Notes: generated by a model not told the origin, from the letters alone. A DNA stretch of 64,000 bases from Arthrobacter luteolus NBRC 107841 (GCF_001552075.1 NZ_BCQM01000001.1:620001-684000); one strand, 5' to 3'; shown: positions 9,048 to 17,363, counted from the stretch's first letter. Numbers and translations: made by a program.

Positions 9048-10046
9048 ATGCGCCGGAACCGGATGAGTGGCTGGAGCCGGGCGGCATTGCTGCTGGCCGT
9101 GGGAAGCGGACTGATTGCCGGAGGGACCGCTGCCCCGGCTTCGGCGGCAGGACCCGGCACCGCCCAGGGCCAGAGGCACAACACCGCTCACACCACCGGG
9201 CACGGCGAGAGAACACATCAGGGGTGGCAGCACGGCCGGGAGAACCAGCACCGGGGCTGGCACCACGGGCGGGACCGCAGTTTCGACTACGCAGCGCTGG
9301 GCGATTCCTATGCTGCGGGATACGGCGGCGGCACCGTGTTCGATGCCTGCGGCCGGACGGCGGAGGGATATCCGGCACTGCTGGACGGGCTCGACGGCGT
9401 CACCCTGGTGTCCAACCAGACCTGTGCCGGTGCGACGGCGCTCAGCACTCCCCCAGGGCCCCCTGCGGGCCCGGTTGATCTGCCGGAACAGATCGAGGCG
9501 CTGGCGGCCGGCGGGCTGATCGGACGCGGAACCGACCTTCTCACGGTGACGATTGGCGGTAATGATGTCCGGTTCGGCGCGGTGGTCGCGGCCTGCGCCG
9601 GTCCGGAGCTGCCGCCCACCTGCGCCCCGGCGCTTGAGGCCGCCCAGGCCTACGCCGAAACCACGCTTGCCGCTCAGCTGCGGGAATCATTGGGCCGGCT
9701 GCGTTCGCTGGCACCCCGGGCGGAGATCGTCCTGACCGGCTATCCGCACCTGTTCGAGGAAGGCACGCCCGGGCCGCTCAGCCCGCCGGCCCAGGCCCTC
9801 TTCAATGAAGGAACGGATAAGCTCAACGCGGTCCTGGCCGCGCAGCTGGGCCGGGGGTCGACGTTCGTGGACGTGGTGGACGAGTTTTCCGGTCACGGAG
9901 TGGGCTCGGCCGAACCGTGGATCATCTTCGAGGGCGGGCCGTTTGACCTGCATCCGAACGCCACCGGCTACAGCGACGGCTATCTGGCCGCGGTCACAGC
10001 GGATGTGGAGCTGCCTTCACACGGCGGCTGCCGCGGCAGGAGCTGA
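9048..10046 (+). CDS. Secreted GDSL/SGNH-family esterase or lipase
   Basis: Protein of 332 residues with a Sec signal peptide (basic start, hydrophobic 10-26, likely cleavage at ASA-A near residue 33). A spacer of about 45 residues rich in His, Gly, Trp, Arg and Gln (44-77) with HGR-type repeats separates it from the catalytic domain. SGNH blocks: GDSYAAG (Ser87), Gly in block II, GGND (Asn172), and D300-x-H302 in FDLHPNATG. Four or more cysteines suggest disulphides outside the cell. GAAGGAG sits well before the ATG. Similar Streptomyces proteins are extracellular esterases; the substrate is unknown. The His-rich linker is unusual and could bind metal, which is inference. Confidence 0.88.
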   Translation: MRRNRMSGWSRAALLLAVGSGLIAGGTAAPASAAGPGTAQGQRHNTAHTTGHGERTHQGWQHGRENQHRGWHHGRDRSFDYAALGDSYAAGYGGGTVFDACGRTAEGYPALLDGLDGVTLVSNQTCAGATALSTPPGPPAGPVDLPEQIEALAAGGLIGRGTDLLTVTIGGNDVRFGAVVAACAGPELPPTCAPALEAAQAYAETTLAAQLRESLGRLRSLAPRAEIVLTGYPHLFEEGTPGPLSPPAQALFNEGTDKLNAVLAAQLGRGSTFVDVVDEFSGHGVGSAEPWIIFEGGPFDLHPNATGYSDGYLAAVTADVELPSHGGCRGRS

Positions 10047-10103
10047 CGGCAGCCACGTCCTGACCGAAGATTGCCCGGTCCCCAGCCTGCCTGGCCCCAA
10101 GCA

Positions 10104-10140
10104 CGACGGCGGTGCCCGCCATACGCGGGCACCGCCGTCG
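10104..10140. terminator. Bidirectional hairpin between GDSL hydrolase and alcohol dehydrogenase
   Basis: A 16-bp perfect stem (10104-10119 with 10125-10140) with a 5-base loop lies between convergent genes. There is no clear T-run, but the placement fits a shared terminator. Confidence 0.7.
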
Positions 10141-10177
10141 TCCTGGGTGATCCGCCGCTGCTTTGTGTGCGGACCAG

Positions 10178-11224
10178 TTACTTCATGTGCGGAACAACCA
10201 CGGCCCGCCCGCTGAGCTCGCCTGCCTCCAGCTTCCGGTACGCTTCCAGCGCGTTGTCCATGCTGTAGAGCTCAACTTCCGGCTTGATCTGACCGGCGCG
10301 GTACATGGCGACCACTTCGTGCAGGTCCTCGATGGTGCCCCAGTAGGTGTTGGTCATGGTGGATTCGTACGGGGTGGTGAAGAAGCTCCACTCGTACGCT
10401 CCGCCGGCGATGCCAACCACGGTAAACCGGGACTGCGGGGCCATCGAAGCGGCTGCTGTCTTGATGGTCGGCCCCACCCCGACGAAGTCGAACGCAGCAT
10501 CTACGCCGCGGCCGCCGGTGATCTCCCGGATGCGTTCCACCTGGCCTTCGCCGCCGGGAACCACGATGGCGCCGGCAGCTTCGGCCTTCTGCATGGCCTC
10601 TTCCTTCATATCGGTGGCAATCACCGTGGCGCCGGTGAGCGCCTTCAGGATCTGCACGGCCATCTGGCCCAGCCCGCCAAGGCCGATCACCAGGGCGAAT
10701 TTGCCGCCTCCGGCCAGGTTCGGCAGGGAGTTCTTGATGGCGTGGTACGGCGTCAGGGCCGCGTCGGAAAGCGGCGCCGCGGCGACGGGATCGGCGTCGC
10801 CCAGCGGGACCAGGTTCCGGACCGGAACCACCAGGTATTCGGCCATACCGCCGTCGCGGCCCAGCCCCATGCCCAGGTAGGGCATCTCGGCGGCATTCTC
10901 GCAGTAGGTGTCCTGTCCGCGGGAGCAGGCCTTGCAGTGCCCGCAGCCTACCGGCCCGTAGACCAGGTACGCGCCGCCGATCTCCACACCGCTGACGCCT
11001 TCGCCGAGCTCTTCGATCCAGCCGGAGTTCTCATGGCCCAGGACGAAGGCGGGAGGGATCGAGCCCGGCGAGCCTTCCGCGAAGTCCTTGTAGAGTGCGA
11101 CGTCGGAATGGCAGGCACCGGCGCCCGCCACCTTCAGCAGGACCTCGCCGGGGCCCGGCTTCGGCTTTTCGACCTCCGTCAGGGACGGGAAGGTCTGCCA
11201 CTTCTCAAATACAACTGCACGCAT
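10178..11224 (-). CDS. Zinc-dependent NAD(P)-alcohol dehydrogenase (MDR family)
   Basis: Medium-chain dehydrogenase of 348 residues. The catalytic zinc site is visible as GACHSD (Cys about 38), GHENSG (His and Glu about 63-64) and later Asp or Cys. The structural zinc lobe is GCGHCKACSRGQDTYC (about 93-108). The Rossmann motif VIGLGGLGQMAVQ lies near 179-191. It oxidises alcohols or reduces aldehydes; the exact substrate cannot be read. It is a single gene, convergent with the GDSL hydrolase and divergent from a small unknown gene across a 285-base intergenic stretch in which I see no clear conserved site. Confidence 0.93.
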   Translation of the reverse strand: MRAVVFEKWQTFPSLTEVEKPKPGPGEVLLKVAGAGACHSDVALYKDFAEGSPGSIPPAFVLGHENSGWIEELGEGVSGVEIGGAYLVYGPVGCGHCKACSRGQDTYCENAAEMPYLGMGLGRDGGMAEYLVVPVRNLVPLGDADPVAAAPLSDAALTPYHAIKNSLPNLAGGGKFALVIGLGGLGQMAVQILKALTGATVIATDMKEEAMQKAEAAGAIVVPGGEGQVERIREITGGRGVDAAFDFVGVGPTIKTAAASMAPQSRFTVVGIAGGAYEWSFFTTPYESTMTNTYWGTIEDLHEVVAMYRAGQIKPEVELYSMDNALEAYRKLEAGELSGRAVVVPHMK

Positions 11225-11509
11225 AATGCCTTCTTCTTTGAATCGGTGCGGCGGAGTTTACCCGCCTCCTCCACCATATATGCCTTTACATCTACTTTGC
11301 CCGGCGGGAGCGGGGGTTCCGCCACAGGGGCCGGGTGCGCTACTGTTTGCAGTACTTCACGAGATGCGGCCTCCGCGTTCGGCACCGCCGGGCAAGGAAC
11401 AGCTCCGACTGGCCTCACACCAACCCCATTGTTCGGCGGGTGGTTCGGATGACGAAGCGGTCTGCGCCAACCGGTGCGGACAAGGACAACTCCCCGAAGG
11501 ACAAACACT

Positions 11510-11893
11510 GTGACCTACTCCAGTGACTCCCCCATCCGCAGCATCGCTTCCTCTCGCCCGTCCCGGGTCCTTCCGTCCCTGCCGGCCGCCGCTCTGGCCG
11601 AATACGACGACTGGGTCGATGTGGAAGTCCATGCCGACCCCGGACTTGACGTTATTGCGCTGGTCATTGACGGCACCCAGCAGCTGATGTGGCACCAGGA
11701 CACGGCACGGGTGGCACTGGCCCTGGCTTCCGCCGTCGACACCGCCCAGTGGTGCCCGGCGCACTCAACGCTGCTGGTCCCCGGCGGCTTCAGCAGTCCC
11801 GCGGGCAGCTCTTTTTTCCCCTTAGCCGCTACGGAACGGCTGGCCCAATGCCGGGAGAACCCGACTGAGGCCAGGCTCCCGCTTCCGCAGTAG
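11510..11893 (+). CDS. Small protein of unknown function
   Basis: Protein of 127 residues, not recognised. I start at the GTG at 11510 because a GAAGGA ribosome binding site lies at 11496-11501; an ATG at 11474 has none. The first 25 residues are Ser/Arg/Pro-rich. The middle (about 30-85) has an acidic segment (EYDDWVDVEVHADPG) and the hydrophobic run DVIALVIDGTQQLMW, suggestive of a small alpha/beta fold. It ends 5 bases before the convergent stop of a phosphatase gene. Confidence 0.6.
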   Translation: MTYSSDSPIRSIASSRPSRVLPSLPAAALAEYDDWVDVEVHADPGLDVIALVIDGTQQLMWHQDTARVALALASAVDTAQWCPAHSTLLVPGGFSSPAGSSFFPLAATERLAQCRENPTEARLPLPQ

Positions 11894-11898
11894 CGGCT

Positions 11899-12636
11899 TC
11901 ACTCCAGCAGCCGGGCCCGAAGCCGGTCCAGCGTCAGGCTGTCCGCTCCGGCCCGGAGCAGGAAATTCCGGGCGTCCAGGTTCTCCGCCACGGCCAGCAG
12001 TTCCTGCTGTGCGGCTGCGATCCGTTGCGCGAGTTCATTCTCGTTCAGGGGGCGCTCCCGCGGCTGCGTTTGGCGCCGGTGCCATTCATTGATTCCGGCG
12101 GCTGCAGCCGCATAATCCGCCGCGGCGGCTTCCGGTGCTGCGCCGGCGAGCTGCAGCAGGAGCAGGGCGACCAGGCCCGTGCGGTCCCGCCCGGCGGAAC
12201 AGTGAATGACAACCCCGCCGGGCGGGGCGTCCGCGATGGTCCGGGAGACCGCTGCGAATTTCTCCGGCCACCGTGCAAGGTTCGCAGGATAAAAGCGCGG
12301 GGAATTCATGTACGGCCCGGTGAGTGCGGTGAACTCCGGATCGGCGCTTTCCTGGGTGGGCCGGTTCAGGACGGCGATTCCCTGGATGGCCGACGGCGGC
12401 AGCACCGGGTCGGTGTCCCTACGCCCGATTTCGGAGTCGTTGCGCAGGTCCACGACGGTGCGGACACCGGCGTCGTATGCCTGTTGCCAGCCCCGCCCGG
12501 TGAGCCACTCGGAGCGCCCCATCCGGAAGACCCTGCCCGGCAGGATACTGCGGCCTCCGGCCACGGGGATGCCCCCGAGGTCCCGGGCGTTGACGGCGCC
12601 TTCCCAGGCCACAGTCCGGTTGCTGGCAGCGTCCAT
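11899..12636 (-). CDS. Tyrosine/dual-specificity protein phosphatase (PtpA/SidD-like, Y_phosphatase3)
   Basis: Protein of 245 residues. The active-site loop HCSAGRDRTG (CX5R) lies near 156-165 and the N-terminal NARDLGG(I/L)P motif near 17-25, both typical of secreted or cytoplasmic bacterial tyrosine/lipid phosphatases of this family. The ORF is open upstream to 12747, but I use the ATG at 12636. There TACGCT stands 6 bases before the start and GGAG is also present, so the mRNA may be leaderless. No signal peptide. Substrate could be phosphotyrosine or phosphoinositide; not determinable. Confidence 0.85.
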   Translation of the reverse strand: MDAASNRTVAWEGAVNARDLGGIPVAGGRSILPGRVFRMGRSEWLTGRGWQQAYDAGVRTVVDLRNDSEIGRRDTDPVLPPSAIQGIAVLNRPTQESADPEFTALTGPYMNSPRFYPANLARWPEKFAAVSRTIADAPPGGVVIHCSAGRDRTGLVALLLLQLAGAAPEAAAADYAAAAAGINEWHRRQTQPRERPLNENELAQRIAAAQQELLAVAENLDARNFLLRAGADSLTLDRLRARLLE

Positions 12637-12734
12637 GGCTCCAGCGTAGGCGCTGCCGGATTCGCCGCCGAAACTGGTGCGGTTGAGGCAGCCAGGCAAT
12701 GATGGGCGGTGACCCGGCTGAAAGGTGTCAGGAA

Positions 12735-13331
12735 ATGAGCCAGGCACTGGTGCGGTTGTGGTGGCTGCCGGTGGGGGCGGGAGGCCACGTGGTGACGCGT
12801 ACCAGCTGTTGGTGGGAGCGGTGGCGTGCGGTGCGGGAAAAACGCCCGCCTCAGCAGCTTTTCCACTCAGCGCTGGAGGTCACCACTGATGGGTCCCGCT
12901 ATGCCATCGAAATGACACCGGCGTGGGGACAAGGTTCCGGGCCGCGCGGAGTCGTGGCAACCGGCCCCGTCGGGCTGCGAAGTCTTGGCGCGCTCAGGCT
13001 GTTCCGTTACGAGGTCCGCTGCTGGCGGAGCGGGGAAATCCCCGACCTCGCCTATGCCGCGGCACCGCCCGTGGACTTTCGGGTTACATCAGCCTGCGCC
13101 GGGGACCTCATCACCCGGGTGGCCGAGGTGCCGCGTCTGGTCTGGGGTGCCAAAGTGCACGGCGGCGACATGTGGAACTCCAACTCCCTCATCTCCTGGC
13201 TGCTGCAAACCTCGGGGCTCGACGCCGCGGCCCTCCGGCCTCCCGGCGGTGGCAGGGCCCCGGGGTGGGCCGCCGGCCTTGAAGCCGGGCGGCCCCCACC
13301 CGCCGGGACGCAGCTCCCTCCCGCAGGGTGA
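12735..13331 (+). CDS. Conserved actinobacterial protein of unknown function, possible papain-like fold
   Basis: Protein of 198 residues from the ATG at 12735 (weak AGGA just upstream). It opens with WWLPVGAGGHVV, then HSALEV (about residues 46-51), AIEMTPAWGQ, GVVATGPVG, LFRYEVRCW and finally DMWNSNSLISWLLQTSGL (about 151-168). The order His, later NxNS near a helix resembles circularly permuted papain-like (LRAT/PPPDE-type) hydrolases, but a Ser stands where Cys would be, so this is only a fold guess. The Gly/Pro/Arg-rich tail after 175 looks low in information. It is divergent from the phosphatase gene. Confidence 0.7.
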   Translation: MSQALVRLWWLPVGAGGHVVTRTSCWWERWRAVREKRPPQQLFHSALEVTTDGSRYAIEMTPAWGQGSGPRGVVATGPVGLRSLGALRLFRYEVRCWRSGEIPDLAYAAAPPVDFRVTSACAGDLITRVAEVPRLVWGAKVHGGDMWNSNSLISWLLQTSGLDAAALRPPGGGRAPGWAAGLEAGRPPPAGTQLPPAG

Positions 13332-13353
13332 GGGAGGAAGCTGCGATGTGCAG

Positions 13354-14202
13354 TCAGCTCCAGTCGAAAAAGCCCTTGCCGGTCTTGCGTCCGAGCTCGC
13401 CGCGGGCCACCTTGTCCCGCAGGATCTGCGGCGGCTCGAAGCGCGGGCCGAGGGTGGAGGCCAGATACTCGGCGATGCCGAGCCGGACGTCCAGTCCCAC
13501 AATGTCCGTGGTCTTCAGCGGGCCGGTCGGGTGTTTGTAGCCCAGGACCATGGCGGCGTCGATATCCTCAGCGGACGCCACCCCTTCTTCGACCATCCGC
13601 ATGGCTTCGAGGGCAATCGCCACGCCCAGCCGCGAGCTGGCGAAACCGGGAGCATCGTTGACGACGACGGGGGTTTTGCCGAGATCGGCAACCCAGGTGC
13701 GGGCTTCAGCGGCCAGCTCCCCGGACGTCCGCTTGCCGAGCACCACTTCGATCAGGGTCGACGCCGGAACCGGATTGAAGAAGTGCAGCCCGCAGAACCT
13801 CTCGGGACGCTGCAGCTTTTCCGCCAGCTCGGAGACCGAGAGCGAGGATGTGTTGGACGCCAGCCACGCATCGTGGTCCAGCTGTTCCTCGACCGCCACC
13901 AGCGCCGTCGCCTTCAGGCTGAAGTCTTCCGGCACCGCTTCGACCACCAGGCCGGAGCCGGCGAAGTCTGCATACTCGGTGGACACACTCAGCCGCGCCG
14001 TCAGTGCCACCAGCGGCTCGGACGTGGTGCCGCGCTCGACACTCTTGGCCAGGTTGCCGGCAACGCGCTCATAGGCCGCCTGGGCGGCGGCGTCGTCGCG
14101 TTCAACCACGACGACGGCGGCGCCGGCTGCGCAGAACGCGTGCGCAATGCCTGCACCCATCCGGCCGCCGCCGAGGACGCCGACTTTGGGAGGAACTGTC
14201 AT
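13354..14202 (-). CDS. paaH: 3-hydroxyadipyl-CoA dehydrogenase PaaH
   Basis: NAD-dependent 3-hydroxyacyl-CoA dehydrogenase of 282 residues, oxidising 3-hydroxyadipyl-CoA to 3-oxoadipyl-CoA. The Rossmann motif VGVLGGGRMGAGIAH is at 7-21, the catalytic region SNTSSLSVSE and LHFFNPVP (catalytic His-Glu pair) near 115-145, and the family C-terminus LGRKTGKGFFDW at the end. It is the last gene of paaJ-paaF-paaH; its ATG overlaps the stop of the preceding hydratase by 4 bases (ATGA), so translation is probably coupled. Confidence 0.92.
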   Translation of the reverse strand: MTVPPKVGVLGGGRMGAGIAHAFCAAGAAVVVVERDDAAAQAAYERVAGNLAKSVERGTTSEPLVALTARLSVSTEYADFAGSGLVVEAVPEDFSLKATALVAVEEQLDHDAWLASNTSSLSVSELAEKLQRPERFCGLHFFNPVPASTLIEVVLGKRTSGELAAEARTWVADLGKTPVVVNDAPGFASSRLGVAIALEAMRMVEEGVASAEDIDAAMVLGYKHPTGPLKTTDIVGLDVRLGIAEYLASTLGPRFEPPQILRDKVARGELGRKTGKGFFDWS

Positions 14203-14954
14203 TTCTTTTTCTTCCTTTCCAGGAATGCCTGCATACGGTCGAACTTCGCCTCGGATTCGAAGAGGATGCCCTGGGCGAGGGTGTCGATCACCGGGTGAGC
14301 CTCGGCCGGTGCGTGGAAGACGGACTTGGTGATCCGCACGGCCAGGGGGTCCTGTTTGGCGATCCGGTCGGCCAGGGCGTTGGCAGCGTCCAGCAGGTTC
14401 TCTGCGTCGTGGACTTCGGTGACCAGGCGGGCTGCCAGTGCTTCCTCGGCGTTCAGGACCCGTCCTGCCAGCAGGATTTCCTTGGCCAGCGGTTCCCCCA
14501 CCAGTTCCTTCAGCCGCCAGGTGGCGCCTGCTGCGGCCATAATGCCGAGGGAGGTTTCCGGGTTGCCGATTTTGACGGTCGGCGTCGCGATGCGGAAGTC
14601 GGCGGCGAAGGCCAGCTCTGCTCCCCCGCCCAGCGCATAGCCGTCCAGTGCCGCGATCACGGGCATGGGCAGCTTGGCGATCCGGGCGAAGATACTGGAG
14701 TTGATACCGCGCAGGGCATCTTCGCGGCGGCGTTCACGCAGCTGGGCGATGTCCGCACCGGAGGCGAAAACACCGTTGGTGCCGGAAAGGATCAGGATCT
14801 TCGGATCGTGTTCCAGTGCGGTGCAGAGTTCGTGCAGCTCATCCACCATGGCCTGGTCAATGGCGTTGCGGACCTCGGGCCGGTTCAGGACAGCGGAGAC
14901 CCGGTCTTCGCCAACAGTGACCTGCAGCGTAGTGAAACCAGCGAAGTCAGCCAC
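14199..14954 (-). CDS. paaF: Enoyl-CoA hydratase (2,3-dehydroadipyl-CoA hydratase, PaaF-like)
   Basis: Crotonase-family enzyme of 251 residues, hydrating 2,3-dehydroadipyl-CoA in the beta-oxidation part of the pathway. Crotonase marks: NRPEVRNAID, FASGADIAQL (oxyanion hole), ALDGYALGGGAELAFAADFRIA and the catalytic Glu in IGNPETSLGI. I choose the GTG at 14954, which shares its G with the TAG stop of the thiolase gene (TAGTG), giving tight coupling; the ORF continues upstream inside the thiolase gene but that part is out of family. PaaF rather than PaaG is assigned from ordinary hydratase features and context, with moderate certainty. Confidence 0.87.
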   Translation of the reverse strand: MADFAGFTTLQVTVGEDRVSAVLNRPEVRNAIDQAMVDELHELCTALEHDPKILILSGTNGVFASGADIAQLRERRREDALRGINSSIFARIAKLPMPVIAALDGYALGGGAELAFAADFRIATPTVKIGNPETSLGIMAAAGATWRLKELVGEPLAKEILLAGRVLNAEEALAARLVTEVHDAENLLDAANALADRIAKQDPLAVRITKSVFHAPAEAHPVIDTLAQGILFESEAKFDRMQAFLERKKKK

Positions 14955-16165
14955 TAGAGTGCCTCGAGCAGCAGCGCGGTGCCCTGGCCAACGCCGACAC
15001 ACATGGTGGCAATGCCGCGGGACGCACCTTCGCGTTCCATCCGGCCCAGCAGGGTGATCGCGATGCGGGAGCCGGAGGATCCGAGCGGGTGGCCCAGGGC
15101 GATCGCGCCGCCGTCGTTGTTCACAATGCCCTCATCCAGGCCGAGGCGGCGGATGCAGGCCAGCGACTGGGTGGCGAAGGCTTCATTGAGTTCGACGGCG
15201 CCAACCTCATCCAGGCGGACGCCGCTGCGTTCCAGGACCTTCCGGGTGGCCGGAACCGGGCCGATGCCCATGATTTCCGGCGGTACTCCGGCGGAGGCGC
15301 CGTCGACAATCCGGGCACGGGCGGTGAGACCGTATTCCTTGATGGCGCGCTCGGAGGCGATGATAATCGCGGAGGCGCCATCGTTCAGCGAGCTGGCGTT
15401 GCCTGCGGTGACAATACCGCCGGGCTTGACCACCGGGCGGAGCTTGCCAAGAACCTCCATGGAGGTGCCTTCGCGGGGGCCTTCATCGGTGTCCACGACG
15501 GTGTCGCCCTTGCGTCCCTTGATGGTGACGGGAACGATTTCGTCCTTGAACCGGCCGGCGGCGATGGCAGCCAGGGCTTTCTCGTGCGAGCGGACGGCAA
15601 AGGCATCCGCGTCTTCGCGGGAGATGCTGTCCGTGGCCGCCAGTTCCTCCGCGGTTTCCGGCATGGAGTACGTCATTTTGCCGTCGCGGGAGAGGTCTCC
15701 GGAGGCGAAGCGTTCGTTGGCGAAGCGCCAGCCGATCGAGGTGTCAAAGGTGTCGCCGGGCTTGGCGAAGGCCTTGGTCGGCTTCTCGGTGACCCAGGGG
15801 GCGCGGCTCATCGACTCGGTGCCACCGGCGATCACGATGTCCGCGGCGCCCGCCTTGATCATGTGTGAGGCCATGATGATCGCGGAAAGGCCCGAGGCGC
15901 AGAGCCGGTTCACGGTGATGCCCGGGACGGTTTCCGGGAACCCTGCCAGCAGCGCGGCCATGCGGGCGACGTTGCGGTTTTCTTCACCGGCGCCGTTGGC
16001 GTTGCCCAGGATGACTTCGTCGACGACGGCGGGGTCCAGGCCTTCGCGCGCCACGAGTTCGCGCAGTGTCAGCGCAGCGAGGTCGTCGGGCCGGACGCTG
16101 GAGAGCGCACCTCCGTAGCGGCCCACAGGGGTCCGTACTCCGCCTACGAGAAAAGCCTCAGCCAT
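14954..16165 (-). CDS. paaJ: 3-oxoadipyl-CoA thiolase
   Basis: Thiolase of 403 residues that cleaves 3-oxoadipyl-CoA (and dehydrosuberyl-CoA) to succinyl-CoA and acetyl-CoA. Catalytic Cys in NRLCASGLSAI (about residue 90), His in NEAFA...GGAIALGHPLGSSGSR (about 345-365) and the second Cys in TMCVGVGQG near 390. Length is normal for the family. It leads a three-gene operon with paaF and paaH and has a PaaR-type operator about 60 bases upstream. Confidence 0.94.
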   Translation of the reverse strand: MAEAFLVGGVRTPVGRYGGALSSVRPDDLAALTLRELVAREGLDPAVVDEVILGNANGAGEENRNVARMAALLAGFPETVPGITVNRLCASGLSAIIMASHMIKAGAADIVIAGGTESMSRAPWVTEKPTKAFAKPGDTFDTSIGWRFANERFASGDLSRDGKMTYSMPETAEELAATDSISREDADAFAVRSHEKALAAIAAGRFKDEIVPVTIKGRKGDTVVDTDEGPREGTSMEVLGKLRPVVKPGGIVTAGNASSLNDGASAIIIASERAIKEYGLTARARIVDGASAGVPPEIMGIGPVPATRKVLERSGVRLDEVGAVELNEAFATQSLACIRRLGLDEGIVNNDGGAIALGHPLGSSGSRIAITLLGRMEREGASRGIATMCVGVGQGTALLLEAL

Positions 16166-16225
16166 GTCACTCCCAAGTGTTTGCGTCTGCGCCGGCGGGC
16201 GTCGCTGCCCACCAGTCCGCCGGAT

Positions 16226-16242
16226 TTACCGACCAATCGTTC
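16226..16242 (-). promoter_or_regulatory. PaaR operator upstream of paaJ-paaF-paaH
   Basis: TTACCGACCAATCGTTC matches the window-edge copy in 15 of 17 positions. On the minus strand a TATAGA -10-like box overlaps it, so a bound repressor would block transcription of the thiolase operon. Confidence 0.65.
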
Positions 16243-16312
16243 TATAAACAATCGCAGAACCCGGCGGAGCGGTCAAACAAATGACGCCGGCAGGAGGTCG
16301 GCGGTTTCTGCC

Positions 16313-16627
16313 TCAGCTGAGCAGCCGCAGCACTCCCGCGGTGCCTCCCGCTGCCAGGAGAACCACAATCAACGGCAGCCGGAGCACAGCGGCAGCCGCC
16401 CCGGCGAGCACCCCTGCCGCCCTTGGCCAGTCAGCCAGCTGCTGGCCGTCGTACAGCGTTGAGGTGGCGGCCACCGCGGCCAGCACCACGGCGATGGCTG
16501 CGTCAACCGTCCGGTCCGCAGGCTCCGGAAAGCTGTCCTGCTGCCCCAGGGTCACCCCGGCCAACCGCACCAGGTAGGTCGCGCCGGCCAGCACCGCGCA
16601 GGCCACCAGCAGCTCAGCGTCCACCAT
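16313..16627 (-). CDS. azlD: AzlD-family membrane protein
   Basis: Small protein of 104 residues with three to four hydrophobic helices, the partner subunit of AzlC in the branched-chain amino acid exporter family (also called BrnE). The conserved ATYLVRLAGV motif appears near residues 16-25. Its start overlaps the end of azlC by 14 bases, as expected for a co-translated pair. Substrate is inferred from the family (Leu, Ile, Val or analogues). Confidence 0.88.
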   Translation of the reverse strand: MVDAELLVACAVLAGATYLVRLAGVTLGQQDSFPEPADRTVDAAIAVVLAAVAATSTLYDGQQLADWPRAAGVLAGAAAAVLRLPLIVVLLAAGGTAGVLRLLS

Positions 16628-17297
16628 GCCACCCCCGGACGGGAAGCATCAGGACCAGTGCTGCCAGTCCCAGCATGGGCGCCACTCCGCCGGGGACCAG
16701 CGGGGCCGCCGCGACGGCGATCACCGCTCCGCCGGCCACGGTCAGTGCCGTCCGCCGGTCCCGCAGCTTCCCCAGCAGCATGACCAGCAGGACGGTGGGA
16801 AAAACAGCATCCAGTCCAAGCGTGGCCGGGTCTGCGACCACATGCCCAAGAACCGTGCCCAGCCCGGCCCCCAGCGGCCAGGCGCACAGGACCGCCCCAC
16901 CCAACCCCCAGAAGGCCCTCCGCTGTGCTGCCGGACCGTCCGCCCGCGAGGCGTAGGCGACCGTCTCATCATTAACCAGATGGGCACCCGCCAGGCGCAT
17001 CCATCCCTTCCCGAGGTACCGGGAGGCAGCCAGCCCGTACACGCCGTTGCGCAGGTTGACCAGCAGTGCCCCCAAGGCAGCAACCAGGGGTGAGGCCTCG
17101 GTGAGGAGGCCACCCACGAACAGCAGTTCGGCGGAGGCAGCCAGGACGGTGACCGCAAGGGCAATGGTCAGCCAGGGAGGAAAGCCCGCCTGGACCGCGA
17201 GCGCCCCATAGGAGACGCCGACGAGCAGCACCGCCGCCGCGATCGACCCCATCTCCAGGCGGTTCCGTACCGAAGGGCTTGTCTTGAATGAACTCAT
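16614..17297 (-). CDS. azlC: AzlC-family amino acid exporter subunit
   Basis: Membrane protein of 227 residues with seven or so helices and the family features SYGALAVQAGFPPW, SAELLFVGGLL, LVNLRNGVYGLAASRYL and HLVNDETVAYA. I use the ATG at 17297. TTGACG at 17328-17333 and an AT-rich -10 at 17303-17310 place transcription start at or next to that ATG, so the mRNA is probably leaderless. A TTG at 17333 is in frame with AGGAG right against it, but it would lie in the -35. The gene is divergent from an XRE/cupin regulator whose probable operator overlaps this promoter. Confidence 0.88.
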   Translation of the reverse strand: MSSFKTSPSVRNRLEMGSIAAAVLLVGVSYGALAVQAGFPPWLTIALAVTVLAASAELLFVGGLLTEASPLVAALGALLVNLRNGVYGLAASRYLGKGWMRLAGAHLVNDETVAYASRADGPAAQRRAFWGLGGAVLCAWPLGAGLGTVLGHVVADPATLGLDAVFPTVLLVMLLGKLRDRRTALTVAGGAVIAVAAAPLVPGGVAPMLGLAALVLMLPVRGWHGGR

Positions 17298-17361
17298 GTT
17301 CGATATATTGAACGCATGCTTTGGGTTCGTCAACTCCTGCCCATAGTTTCGTATAGTGAAC
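17298..17361. promoter_or_regulatory. Divergent promoter with two copies of a likely XRE/cupin operator
   Basis: Copy 1, GTTCGATATATTGAAC (17298-17313), is nearly palindromic and covers the azlC -10. Copy 2 (17346-17361) reads GTTCACTATACGAAAC on the minus strand and covers the regulator's -10 TATAGT (17352-17357). Shared pattern: GTTC-NN-TATA-NNN-AAC. Centres are 48 bp apart, on the same scale as about four and a half DNA turns. Confidence 0.6.
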
Positions 17362-17363
17362 GA

